In this document: piece after piece, positions 34,132-42,962 of the stretch | Layout of the letters: the number at the start of each line of letters is the position of its first letter | How positions within the stretch are numbered: position 1 is the stretch's first letter | Source of the DNA: Chitinophagales bacterium | GTDB lineage: Bacteria > Bacteroidota > Bacteroidia > Chitinophagales > Chitinophagaceae | Reading direction: 5' to 3' | NCBI GenBank assembly: GCA_025353485.1 | Contig: JANXQO010000004.1 | Coordinates: forward strand, 1-54,563 | Length of the DNA: 54,563 nt | The notes under the pieces: generated by a model | Told to the model about the DNA's origin: nothing | The model's database searches: none | What the model saw: only the letters and a program-made list of their open reading frames with translations | Position numbers and translations under genes: made by a program

Positions 34132-34376
34132 CGGTTTTACTTTCTATAAACACGTAGCCCTTACAGGGCTTAAATCCTTAACTTAATGACATTGCCAGCG
34201 GGTCTTCACAGCATATTGTTGTGCGAAAACGTGAACACGATGCTGAAAAGAATTTTTTACTATTGAAATTGCACACAAACCAAGAAGGGTTTAAAATTTC
34301 TTTCTAAATTTAAGATCTTGAAAAACCTTCTTGGTTTCTGTTATAGAATCTTTTGAAAATGGAGAAAATTTGTGAG
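34132..34376. repeat. Spacer with two inverted repeats
   Basis: No gene. It holds AGCCCT-TAC-AGGGCT (34156-34170), of the 3-base-loop hairpin type. It also holds AAACCAAGAAGG (34277-34288) with its exact reverse complement (34326-34337), a 12-bp stem around a 37-base loop. The latter lies just after the stop of the MutS-like gene and might end its transcript, but no T-run follows. Confidence 0.6.
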
Positions 34377-35693
34377 CTACAATTTTTCCAGCAACTCAAT
34401 TACCTTCTCTCTTTTTAAAATCAAGTATCCAAGCCTGTCGTTGCTTATGCCTTCTTTTAACTGGTAACTGAAATTTAGTTGTTCATCATCCACGGTTGTT
34501 TCAAAATATTTAAAAGAAATATTTTTGTGTGCTTTAAGCGTTTCACCAATTTCGTAGAGGTGTGTAGAAAGAATAAATAAAGAGTCTTTAATTTTTATAA
34601 GCCCTTCAATTACGACAGTGCTGCATTTCATGGCATCCTGCACGTTGGTACCTTTAAAAAGTTCATCAATTAATATCAGCCATTTTCTGCCATCATTAAT
34701 TTTTAGAATAGTATTTTTTACCCGCTGCACTTCATTATAAAAATAGCTTTCGCCTTTTACAATATTATCTACAACATTAATATTGCTTAGTAAGCCGTCA
34801 AATAATGTGAGCTGCATTGCCTTTGCAGGAACACCCATACCTATATGCGCAAGAAAAACTGCAGCACCAACTGATTTTATAAAAGTGCTTTTGCCCGCCA
34901 TGTTTGCACCGGTTAAAAACAAAAAATTATTTTCAGGATCAAGCGTTATATCATAAGCAACGGGTTGCGGTAGTAGAATATGGTATAAACCTGTAACGCT
35001 AACCGTGGGTGTATCACCTTTAATAAATTCAGGAAATACAAGATCGTATTTATCCATTGCCATCGCCATACCATACCATGCATCGAGTTGTGAATAGATG
35101 TCTACTAATTCAAAAATGTTTTGTTTATAATGATACCTCAGAAAATTTGCCATGTGCAACATTTCTGTCATGGAAAGGTTATCAGCTTTATCTTTTTTAG
35201 GAATAATAGCAAACTGATCTTTATCAATTATTGTTTGTGCTTTTTGCAAAAGTTTTTTTAATGGCTCCGGAGATTCATTATTTAAAAGCGTATCAATAAG
35301 TGACTGCATTCCTTTTATAAAATCAAACCCATGACCTGTTGAATATTTTACCAATGAAAAATCAGGACCGTGAAAAAGCTTATAAGCATAAGCTGCAGCA
35401 GCAGAGGGGTTAGAAGGAATCTGGTCAACAGTGGTTTCATAAAACTTTTGTATAACCATTATGCTGCCATTGCTGATAATTTCCGGCCATGCATTTTTAT
35501 TTTGCTGAATAACTTTAAGGGTTTGCTGTATTCCTGTTATTGCTTCAGTTGTATTTAGTGATTTGCTAAAAAGCTGTTTCAGTTTTTCCCTTCCGCCTGT
35601 GGTTCTTGTAAGATCAAGTTTATTAAAAATTGAATACTCTTCTTCTGCATTAAAGATTGAGAGATCGTTAAGTGTTGTTTTGTCTATTTCCAT
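34377..35693 (-). CDS. MutS-like ATPase (MutS core and ATPase domains only)
   Basis: A 438-residue relative of the mismatch-repair protein that lacks the mismatch-binding domain. The N-terminal half has the MutS clamp/lever pattern (SIFNKLDLTRTTGGREKLKQLF). The C-terminal ATPase shows Walker A TGANMAGKSTFIKSVG, then NVVDNIVKGESYFYNEV, Walker B LILIDELFKGTN and STHLYEIG. Such proteins are common in Bacteroidota, role unknown. The ATG at 35693 is preferred over an in-frame TTG because a palindrome lies directly upstream. Part of the gene is duplicated downstream. Confidence 0.9.
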   Translation of the reverse strand: MEIDKTTLNDLSIFNAEEEYSIFNKLDLTRTTGGREKLKQLFSKSLNTTEAITGIQQTLKVIQQNKNAWPEIISNGSIMVIQKFYETTVDQIPSNPSAAAAYAYKLFHGPDFSLVKYSTGHGFDFIKGMQSLIDTLLNNESPEPLKKLLQKAQTIIDKDQFAIIPKKDKADNLSMTEMLHMANFLRYHYKQNIFELVDIYSQLDAWYGMAMAMDKYDLVFPEFIKGDTPTVSVTGLYHILLPQPVAYDITLDPENNFLFLTGANMAGKSTFIKSVGAAVFLAHIGMGVPAKAMQLTLFDGLLSNINVVDNIVKGESYFYNEVQRVKNTILKINDGRKWLILIDELFKGTNVQDAMKCSTVVIEGLIKIKDSLFILSTHLYEIGETLKAHKNISFKYFETTVDDEQLNFSYQLKEGISNDRLGYLILKREKVIELLEKL

Positions 35694-35694
35694 A

Positions 35695-35713
35695 CCCAAC
35701 CCCTGAAGGGGCT
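35695..35713 (-). repeat. Palindromic unit at the MutS-like gene start
   Basis: CCCC-TGAA-GGGG (35700-35711), flanked by AA and CTTTTT, in the 26 bases between pyrC and the MutS-like gene. It belongs to the GC-rich palindrome group. Confidence 0.6.
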
Positions 35714-35719
35714 TTTTGT

Positions 35720-37060
35720 TTATAAGTTAAAAGTTAATCTCATTCCTTTTGAAGATTCATCAAACACATTGTTTCCATATACACAATTGCCATTTACAAA
35801 TGTATGCGTGATTTTCGTCGGAAATGTTTCACCTTCCAGCGGGCTCCAGCCACATTTATATAAAAGATTTTCTTTTTTTACCTGTGTTGATTGGTTAAGA
35901 TCAACAACTACAAGGTCAGCAAAATATCCTTCACGGATATAACCACGATTATCAATTTTAAAACAACCGGCTAAAGCATGGCTCATCTTTTCAACAATTT
36001 TTTCTAAAGAGATTTTTCCTTCTTTGTAATATTTCAACATTAATAATAATGAATGCTGCACAAGCGGTAAACCCGAATGCGCATTTTCATAAGGGGGCTG
36101 CTTTTCATCTAAAGTGTGAGGCGCATGATCTGTTGCAATTACATCCAAATGGTTATCTAATAAAGCTTTCCACAATGCAGCTTTATTATTGGAAGATTTA
36201 ATGGCGGGATTACATTTAATAAAATAACCATGCCTCTCATAATCATTCGCAGTAAAATGTAAATGATGAACACAAACTTCTGCCGTTATCTTTTTTTCTT
36301 TTAATGAAATTGTGTTATCAAACAAAGACAATTCCTTTTCTGTAGAAATATGCAGTACGTGTAAACGGCTGTTATATTTTTTTGCAAGTGAAACAGCGAA
36401 TGACGAAGACCGGTAACAGGCTTCTTCATTTCTTATTATAGGATGATCTGACGGCGATAAATTTCCTTTTTCCTTTTTTAATTTCTCATAATTTGTTTTA
36501 ATGATATTTTCATCTTCGCAATGTGTTGCTATCAGTAATTCACTTTCGCCAAAGATCCTGTTAAGGGTTGCTGTGTTATCAACCAGCATATTCCCTGTGC
36601 TGGAACCCATAAAAATCTTTACACCGCAAACTTCTTTTTTTCTTTCATTCATTCGCAAAACTTCCTCAGCATTATTGTTACTAACCCCCATATAGAAAGA
36701 ATAATTAGCCAAAGAATTTTTAGATGCAATGGTATATTTTTCTTCCAGTAATTTTTGTGTCAAAGCATTTGGGATTGTGTTCGGCATTTCCATAAAGCTG
36801 GTGATACCACCTGCCACTGCGGCTTTGCTTTCTGAAAATATAGTTGCTTTATGTGTCAAGCCTGGTTCTCTAAAGTGTACCTGGTCATCAATTGCGCCGG
36901 GCAATAAATGTTTCCCTTCACCGTTTATTTCAGTAACATTTTCTTTTACATTTATATTGTTACCAATTTTTTTTATTCTCCCTTTTTGTATAAATACATC
37001 TGCAATTATTATTCTTCCTTCATTTACTACCGATATATTTTTAAAAAGATATTTTTGCAT
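35720..37060 (-). CDS. pyrC: Dihydroorotase
   Basis: Amidohydrolase that cyclises carbamoyl-aspartate in pyrimidine synthesis. The 446 residues show LPGAIDDQVHFREPGLTHKA (metal site I), the carbamylated-Lys region VKIFMGSSTGNMLVD, LIATHCEDE, RLHVLHIST and the catalytic Asp in ATDHAPHTLDE. The usual HxH of metal site I reads QVH here; I recall this variant as common in Bacteroidota dihydroorotases. pyrD is also in the window, but 23 kb away. The start is divergent from the Wzi-like gene. Confidence 0.92.
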   Translation of the reverse strand: MQKYLFKNISVVNEGRIIIADVFIQKGRIKKIGNNINVKENVTEINGEGKHLLPGAIDDQVHFREPGLTHKATIFSESKAAVAGGITSFMEMPNTIPNALTQKLLEEKYTIASKNSLANYSFYMGVSNNNAEEVLRMNERKKEVCGVKIFMGSSTGNMLVDNTATLNRIFGESELLIATHCEDENIIKTNYEKLKKEKGNLSPSDHPIIRNEEACYRSSSFAVSLAKKYNSRLHVLHISTEKELSLFDNTISLKEKKITAEVCVHHLHFTANDYERHGYFIKCNPAIKSSNNKAALWKALLDNHLDVIATDHAPHTLDEKQPPYENAHSGLPLVQHSLLLMLKYYKEGKISLEKIVEKMSHALAGCFKIDNRGYIREGYFADLVVVDLNQSTQVKKENLLYKCGWSPLEGETFPTKITHTFVNGNCVYGNNVFDESSKGMRLTFNL

Positions 37061-37087
37061 ATCTTGAAATTAAATAAACAACCCCAC

Positions 37088-38815
37088 ATGCAAATTATGA
37101 AATGCTTTTTTAGACTGGCTGCTTTTCTTTGTCCCGTTTTTGCTTTTACGCAATCAACCTATATTCCGCTTGGCTCTAAGGCTTATGATTTTATTGACAG
37201 GATGGAAATTAAACTGCAGGATAACAGAAACCTGAATTTTTCTTCTGTAAAACCTTTTAGCCGTAAGCAGATAGTAAGAGAAGTAGAATATCTTGACAGC
37301 ACAAGGATGACACCTACTGATTCTGCCTTGGGCTTTAATAAATATGGTGACCGCTCTGACCTTATACTTACCCCTGTTGATGAATATAATTTAAAAAGTC
37401 TGCTGATGAATAATTCAGAGTGGGTATTAACACCACGTCCTGAATTTGAAAGTGCAACCCCGTTTTTAAAATATTTTTATAAAACAAGGGCAAACCTTTT
37501 TGAGTTAAACAGTACAGATCTATTTCTTGCAATAAATCCTGTATTAAATTTTCATGCAGGTAAAGAGTCGAATAATAGTGAAACTATATTGGTAAACACA
37601 CGTGGGATAAACGTACGTGGTTTGCTTGCTAAAAAAATCGGCTTTTATTCTTTGATAACTGACAATCAGGAAAGAGGTCCAAAGTTTTTTGAGAATCGGG
37701 TAAATCAATTCAGGGCTGTGCCGGGAAACGGCTTTTATAAGCCTTTTAGAAATCATGCTTTCGACTATTTTGATGCAAGGGGTTATATAACTTTTAATGC
37801 TGCAAAATATATTGACTTTCAATTTGGGTATGATAAAAATTTTATTGGCAATGGCTACCGAAGCCTTTACTTAAGTGATCATGGAAACAGCTATTTGTTT
37901 TTTAAGATCAATACAAGAATATGGAAGTTTAATTACCAGAATATTTTTATGGAGCTTATGCCTCAGTTTAACAAAAACGGAAAAGATTCTTTACTTAACA
38001 GAAAATATGCAGCCATGCATCACCTTAGTATGGATATTACAAAATGGCTTAATATTGGTTTATTTGAGAGTATAATTTTTGGCAGAGTAAATCATTTTGA
38101 TTTTCAATACCTGAACCCGATAATATTTTTAAGATCCGTTGAAGGCAATGTGGGAAGCCCTGATAAAGCTCACGTAGGCATTGATTTTAAGGCTAACGTT
38201 GCCCACCAGGCGCAGGTTTATGGTCAATTTTTATTGGACGAATTTGTTGCAAAACAAATAACAAAAAACAACGGTTATTGGGCTAACAAATATGCATTAC
38301 AACTTGGTTTTAAATACGTTGATGCTTTTAATATTAATAATCTTGACCTGCAGTTTGAAACCAATATGGCAAGGCCTTATACCTACTCACACAACGATAC
38401 AACTTCTAACTATACACATTACAATCAGATGCTGGCACACCCGCTGGGAGCTAATTTCAGGGAATTTATTGGCATTGCTAAATACCAGCCAAAGCCAAAA
38501 ATATATTTAAATGCAAGAATAATTTATTTTACCCAGGGGATTGATTCTGCAGGCAGGAATTTTGGTGCAAACCCTTTTGAAAGTTATCTTACAAGGCCGC
38601 GGGATTTTGGTTTTTTTATCGGTAGCGGAAATAAAGTCAATTGTTTGAATGCTTCTTTTACTGCATCTTATGAATTAAGAGAAAATTTTTTTATTGATGC
38701 AACGGCATTATACAGACGTTATAAAACCGCATTGGTATCATCTTTAAATAATAATACATCAATGCTTACTGTTGGTATAAGATGGAATATAGCAAGGAGA
38801 GATTATGATTATTAA
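37088..38815 (+). CDS. Capsule assembly Wzi-like outer membrane protein
   Basis: A 575-residue outer-membrane protein. ATG 37088 is chosen because it is followed by a signal peptide (CFFRLAAFLCPVFAFTQ); the open frame upstream overlaps pyrC antisense. The N-terminal part (YIPLGSKAYDFIDRMEIK) and later barrel strands (FDYFDARGYITFNAAKYIDFQ, GFFIGSGNKVNCLNASF) match the Wzi-like family. Wzi anchors capsule polysaccharide in enterobacteria; here the role is unproven and no capsule genes are adjacent. It converges on the SRPBCC gene with a 4-base overlap. Confidence 0.82.
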   Translation: MQIMKCFFRLAAFLCPVFAFTQSTYIPLGSKAYDFIDRMEIKLQDNRNLNFSSVKPFSRKQIVREVEYLDSTRMTPTDSALGFNKYGDRSDLILTPVDEYNLKSLLMNNSEWVLTPRPEFESATPFLKYFYKTRANLFELNSTDLFLAINPVLNFHAGKESNNSETILVNTRGINVRGLLAKKIGFYSLITDNQERGPKFFENRVNQFRAVPGNGFYKPFRNHAFDYFDARGYITFNAAKYIDFQFGYDKNFIGNGYRSLYLSDHGNSYLFFKINTRIWKFNYQNIFMELMPQFNKNGKDSLLNRKYAAMHHLSMDITKWLNIGLFESIIFGRVNHFDFQYLNPIIFLRSVEGNVGSPDKAHVGIDFKANVAHQAQVYGQFLLDEFVAKQITKNNGYWANKYALQLGFKYVDAFNINNLDLQFETNMARPYTYSHNDTTSNYTHYNQMLAHPLGANFREFIGIAKYQPKPKIYLNARIIYFTQGIDSAGRNFGANPFESYLTRPRDFGFFIGSGNKVNCLNASFTASYELRENFFIDATALYRRYKTALVSSLNNNTSMLTVGIRWNIARRDYDY

Positions 38816-39264
38816 GAACCTTCGGCAATTTTTTTTATTTCAACTAATATAGGGTTCCAGCCTTCACCATTATTGTATGCTTCTTTATACCTTTTTTCTC
38901 CATCAGCAACTTTATTGTAATCACCTTGTGTTACGGTAAAAATAGTTTGCCCATTTTCTTCTTTCAAATCATACGTTACGGTAAGATAATTTTCGGGTAT
39001 GTCTTCCATGGCAGCGTTATTGGGATCAATGGTTGTGTAAGCCAAAAATTTTCCCGGATTGATGTCAGCTATCTTTCCTTTTACAAAAACCATTTCTTTG
39101 CCTTCGTAATTCCCTTTCCATTCCAGGATGCTTCCCTGCTTCCAGTCTGAAACTGTTTCGCAGCCAAACATATATTTTTTTGTTTGATCAGGGTTCGTTA
39201 ATACATCCCAAACTTTTGAAGCCGGTGCATTAATGGTGATACTGTTTTTTACAAGTAGTTCCAT
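38812..39264 (-). CDS. SRPBCC/AHSA1 domain protein
   Basis: A 150-residue START-like fold protein of the activator-of-Hsp90 (AHSA1) group. The typical pattern is present: NSITINAPASKVWDVLTNPDQTKKYMFG at the start, WKQGSILEWKGNYEG in the middle and GWNPILVEIKKIAEG at the end. It is probably cytosolic, binding a small hydrophobic ligand; ligand unknown. The stop overlaps the convergent Wzi-like gene by 4 bases. Confidence 0.88.
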   Translation of the reverse strand: MELLVKNSITINAPASKVWDVLTNPDQTKKYMFGCETVSDWKQGSILEWKGNYEGKEMVFVKGKIADINPGKFLAYTTIDPNNAAMEDIPENYLTVTYDLKEENGQTIFTVTQGDYNKVADGEKRYKEAYNNGEGWNPILVEIKKIAEGS

Positions 39265-39303
39265 ATTATTTTAGTTGAATTTTTTATCAATGTAAAATAT
39301 AAT

Positions 39304-39795
39304 CTAATGCAGGCTTATCACCCGGGTAATTTTCCATTCGCCATTTTTATATTGCCATGTATGAACAAACTTTCCTATTCGTGACGGTGTGCCCGGCGGT
39401 TCCTGGTTATTATGAAACCTGTGACTACCCATTTGTACAGCCCCATAGCCAGGAATGGGATACACTTCTATACTGCCTTTAATAAGCTCTCTTGTTACTT
39501 TGCCACAGATGTTTTTTTTAAGAGAGGCTATCAGTTCTTTTTTTGAAGTGGTTAAGCCACCTTTATCATGATAGAATTCTATGCTATCAGAAAAATATTT
39601 TTCAAATCTATCAAGCTTGCATGTATTGTATCCTTCAAATAAAACGCTGTCAAGATAAACGATGGTATCGTATAATTCTTTTGATTCCGGTTTATAAATT
39701 TGAGTGAGGGCGCTTTTATTATTTTTTACTGTTGAGCAGGCAAAGATAAAAATAATTATTGTAAAACAGCTTACAAAGAATTTATATTTATTCAT
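39304..39795 (-). CDS. DUF4440/NTF2-like lipoprotein
   Basis: A 163-residue lipoprotein (lipobox FACS, Cys20). It has an NTF2-like cone fold of the DUF4440 type: SVLFEGYNTCKLDRFEKYF, FYHDKGG and a final strand HTWQYKNGEWKITRVISLH. Such domains bind or turn over small molecules; nothing specific can be said here. It lies 9 bases after the carbonic anhydrase gene on the same strand, so both are probably in one transcript. Confidence 0.85.
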   Translation of the reverse strand: MNKYKFFVSCFTIIIFIFACSTVKNNKSALTQIYKPESKELYDTIVYLDSVLFEGYNTCKLDRFEKYFSDSIEFYHDKGGLTTSKKELIASLKKNICGKVTRELIKGSIEVYPIPGYGAVQMGSHRFHNNQEPPGTPSRIGKFVHTWQYKNGEWKITRVISLH

Positions 39796-39804
39796 TTTGA
39801 TATT

Positions 39805-40434
39805 TTAAATTTTATCAAAAAATGTTACCTGGCCTGTATCAATATCGTGAAGCCCGCCAACGATCTTTATTTGTTTTGTCTGCTCCATTTCAAGCAGTAT
39901 GCTGCTTTGCTCTTTTATTTTCTTAACCGTTATAAAAACATTGTTTACCGTAACATTTTTAAGGAAAGATTCATTGTTTACATTTCTTTCCGTTTTGGTT
40001 TCTGTTTCCTGCTCAATAGCGGGTTTTATTTTGTTAAGTAACGCAGTTATATTTCCCAGAACAATATTATTGCACGCACCTTCAATAGCGCCGCATTTTG
40101 TGTGCCCGAGAACAACAATTAGTTTTGAGCCCGCAAGCTTACAAGCCAGTTCCATACTGCCTAAAATGTCATCATTTAAAATGTTGCCCGCAATACGAAT
40201 GCTTAATATGTCTCCCAATCCCTGGTCAAAGATCAGTTCTGCTGAAGTTCTGGAATCAATACAACTTAAAATTGCAGCGAAAGGATATTGTCCTGCCGAG
40301 GTTTCATTAACCTGTTGTAATAAATTGCGGTGAGCCTTTATATTATTTACAAATCTTTCGTTGCCTTGTTTTAAAAGGTTAAGAGCAAGTTCCGGCGTAA
40401 GTTCATCCTGTGTTTGTTTCGTGTATGTTCTCAT
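39805..40434 (-). CDS. Beta-class carbonic anhydrase
   Basis: Interconverts CO2 and bicarbonate. The 209 residues carry the zinc site Cys58, Asp60 and Arg62 (LSCIDSRTSAEL) and His111/Cys114 (VLGHTKCGAI). These are all the ligands of the beta class. There is no signal peptide, so it acts in the cytosol. A DUF4440 lipoprotein gene follows. Confidence 0.95.
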   Translation of the reverse strand: MRTYTKQTQDELTPELALNLLKQGNERFVNNIKAHRNLLQQVNETSAGQYPFAAILSCIDSRTSAELIFDQGLGDILSIRIAGNILNDDILGSMELACKLAGSKLIVVLGHTKCGAIEGACNNIVLGNITALLNKIKPAIEQETETKTERNVNNESFLKNVTVNNVFITVKKIKEQSSILLEMEQTKQIKIVGGLHDIDTGQVTFFDKI

Positions 40435-40704
40435 TAAAGTAAATAATTGTAAAGAAAAAATGAAGATACGTAAAAGGGAATTTAACCAGGAGTGAGAATC
40501 GCTTTCTTAAATCAAATCTTAAAATCCCTTAGATAGCTTTCTTCCTCAGCGGGGTTTTTAATGCAGCTCCTGACTATTTAAAATTTATTTTCTGTGAAAC
40601 CCCGATGCCGTGCAAATATTTGGATTTCAGGGTGAGGTTTTTTGCTTGTAGTAAATACTGTAAAAACCCCGATAGGACACTAATGTTGGCTGCCGTCTAT
40701 GTCG

Positions 40705-41280
40705 TCAATTTGCTGTTCTTAAATACTTTTTATACGTTTTTGTATATCTGTCGTCAAACTTTACAATCGTAATATCTAAGTGTTTGACTGCGGATAATTT
40801 GCCTTCTAAAAGCCCTGTTGAGTCATAAAATTGGATGCTGGTGCTGTTTTTTGTTACTTGTTTAATTGGTCCAATAATAAAATCTGGTTCGTCTAAACTT
40901 TCACATTCAATAATAACGTGGAAGTCTAACTTTTTTAAGTCCCTGAATATACTTTGCCAACTTGTCAAATCAATGTCTTTGTCAATGCCATAATTATTGC
41001 CAAAAATGCCTTCTGCTTTCAAAATTTTTTTGCAAGCTTTTTCATACTTGCTACAACGTATGCTGTCAAATTGGTCTTTTCTAATTATTGCATAACCGTC
41101 AAGGAAAAAGTCATTGTCGATCTGAACCAATAAAAAATCTTTTGTCATTTTTAAAATGAACCCTCTAATATTTCCGTCGTTTTCTTTAAAAGTCCTGTAA
41201 ACTTTTACCAACTCCTTCTTGTCAATATACTTTTGTAAAGTAATGTCATGCGACTTTATTTTATCTTTTGTTATTGTCAT
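40705..41280 (-). CDS. Hypothetical protein (191 aa)
   Basis: Not recognised. A soluble, lysine/isoleucine/aspartate-rich protein without signal or membrane segment. It reads as alternating strands and helices. The N-terminal half (VYRTFKENDGNIRGFILKMTK, FLLVQIDNDFF) and C-terminal half (IIGPIKQVTKNSTSIQFYD) each look like a small barrel (Sm- or SH3-like), which is only an impression. It stands alone with long spacers on both sides (270 bases downstream, without other features). It may be an accessory gene. Confidence 0.7.
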   Translation of the reverse strand: MTITKDKIKSHDITLQKYIDKKELVKVYRTFKENDGNIRGFILKMTKDFLLVQIDNDFFLDGYAIIRKDQFDSIRCSKYEKACKKILKAEGIFGNNYGIDKDIDLTSWQSIFRDLKKLDFHVIIECESLDEPDFIIGPIKQVTKNSTSIQFYDSTGLLEGKLSAVKHLDITIVKFDDRYTKTYKKYLRTAN

Positions 41281-41408
41281 ACGGAATGGTCATTTAAATG
41301 GCAGCTAACACATAAATATAAACTGCTATTTTGTGAAATTATATTGATAATCAATTCTCTTTTTAGCGCATTTTATGTTGTAACTTATTTTACAATACAA
41401 AAAAAATG

Positions 41409-42149
41409 CTACTCAACCGTTAGCGAAAAAGTGATCATCTTACTATTGATCTTATCTATTACGTTGGAATAACGTAAACTTTCATCACGGCTGTGAAGGT
41501 TAGTTATACCGCTGCTTAATTTTATTTCTGGTGTAAGTACAAATACAGGAAAGTAAAAGTGAAAGCCAAGGCCAACTTCTACACTTATGTCTCCCTTTTT
41601 TAATTTTATAAGATCCTCTGCCTGCCTGGCCCCTGCATTGCTGGCAAGGTCATAATCAAATTTAATTCCGCCGATGGTATATACTTTAAAATTATTTATC
41701 CTGTCGCTGCTGAATTTTATGTGAACCGGAAAACTTAGCGTGATTGAGGATACTTTTTTTTCTGTAAGTGATGAATCTCCTTTAAAATTCTCGCTGTATA
41801 AAAATGTTTTTTCACTAAAGGTAAGATCGAGAGGATGCAGCCGAAGATCAAAATGTTCATTGATGCGAAAGTTTACCAGCCATGCAAGGTTTATCCCCGG
41901 GTTATTTACGCTTTCTACATCCATTATAGTATCACGCTGCAAAAAATACGGATGATGTGTAAATGAAAAATGAGATTTATTGTAGCCGAGATTAATTCCG
42001 AAATGATAAGGCTTATTGTCATGATCAGGCAGGTTAGGCCCTTCTCTTAACTGGCTAAAAGCATTTGACCAACACAATACCGCGATACAGGGCACAATTA
42101 TTTTTCTCCACAATAAATGCTGCTTATTCCTAAACTCAATGTTTTGCAT
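41409..42149 (-). CDS. porT: PorT family outer membrane protein, probable T9SS component
   Basis: A 246-residue outer-membrane beta-barrel with signal peptide (KIIVPCIAVLCWSNAFSQ). The pattern YHFGINLGYNKSHFSF, the strand DLRLHPLDLTFSEKTFLY and the ending NVIDKINSKMITFSLTVE fit the PorT family. Position directly after ubiE is the typical place of the T9SS gene porT in Bacteroidota. The window also encodes two proteins with T9SS sorting domains. The start overlaps ubiE by 52 bases; no later start keeps the signal peptide. Confidence 0.8.
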   Translation of the reverse strand: MQNIEFRNKQHLLWRKIIVPCIAVLCWSNAFSQLREGPNLPDHDNKPYHFGINLGYNKSHFSFTHHPYFLQRDTIMDVESVNNPGINLAWLVNFRINEHFDLRLHPLDLTFSEKTFLYSENFKGDSSLTEKKVSSITLSFPVHIKFSSDRINNFKVYTIGGIKFDYDLASNAGARQAEDLIKLKKGDISVEVGLGFHFYFPVFVLTPEIKLSSGITNLHSRDESLRYSNVIDKINSKMITFSLTVE

Positions 42150-42841
42150 GAAGCGTTTTTATATCCAAGCTTGTTTAAAATTTGAACAAAATCTTTCCCT
42201 TCCGGAAACTTTTGTACGGATTCATTGAGATATTGGTATGCATTTTTATTTTTTGAGATCACCCTTCCAATCCATGGTGCTACCAAATTCAAATAAAGAT
42301 TGTAGAAATTTTTTATAACCGGTAATTTAGGTTTTGTACATTCCAGCACTACTAATTTTCCGCCGGGCTTTAGTACTCTTTTTATTTCACATAGCCCCAG
42401 CTCCAGGTCCTGGAAATTACGTACGCCAAAGGCGACTGTTACTGCATCAAACGAGTTGCTGCTAAAAGTTATTGTTTCACTATCACCCTTTAACAATTCA
42501 ATACGCTGCTGTAACCCAAGCTTTTCAATTTTTTTTTTTCCAATTTCCAACATCCCATCGCTTATATCAATACCAATTATCTTTTCTGCAGTAAGCAATT
42601 TGGAAGATAAAATAGCCATATCTCCTGTACCCGTTGCCACATCCAAAATATATTTTGGGCTCAGTGATCTTAATTGTTTAATTGCTTTTTTTCTCCAGCC
42701 CACATCAATGCCTGCACTTAAAAAGTGATTTAAAAAATCATACCGGTAAGCAATTTTATCAAACATTCTTTCTACCTGCTTTTTCTTACTTTCTGAAGAA
42801 TCTTTAAACGGAACTATTGTATCGTGCTGGTAAGTGGTCAT
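42098..42841 (-). CDS. ubiE: Demethylmenaquinone methyltransferase (UbiE/MenG)
   Basis: SAM-dependent C-methylation, the last step of menaquinone synthesis. The 247 residues have KQVERMFDKIAYRYDFLNHFLSAGID at the start, the SAM loop ILDVATGTGDMAI (about 66-78), FDAVTVAFGVRNFQDLE and LKPGGKLVVLE. These motifs define the family. It overlaps porT by 52 bases. The window's PyrD is a quinone-dependent enzyme that would use the product. Confidence 0.96.
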   Translation of the reverse strand: MTTYQHDTIVPFKDSSESKKKQVERMFDKIAYRYDFLNHFLSAGIDVGWRKKAIKQLRSLSPKYILDVATGTGDMAILSSKLLTAEKIIGIDISDGMLEIGKKKIEKLGLQQRIELLKGDSETITFSSNSFDAVTVAFGVRNFQDLELGLCEIKRVLKPGGKLVVLECTKPKLPVIKNFYNLYLNLVAPWIGRVISKNKNAYQYLNESVQKFPEGKDFVQILNKLGYKNASCKTLSLGISSIYCGEK

Positions 42842-42962
42842 TGAGTTGTAAAGATAACAGATAGCAAATTGTTCATTGCTGATAGTTCATAGTTAATCGT
42901 TAAAATTTTTATTAGAAGGGTGAACAGCTGATAGTTAATGGTTCATTGTTATCTTGCGAATT

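Noticed and set aside
36908-37087. Open frame extending the Wzi-like gene 60 codons upstream
   Set aside because: It overlaps pyrC on the other strand and encodes a Tyr/Phe/Ile-rich stretch; a clean signal peptide starts at 37088.
40435-40704. Regulatory RNA in the spacer after the carbonic anhydrase start
   Set aside because: No stable stem or known riboswitch pattern could be recognised; only scattered AT-rich sequence was seen.
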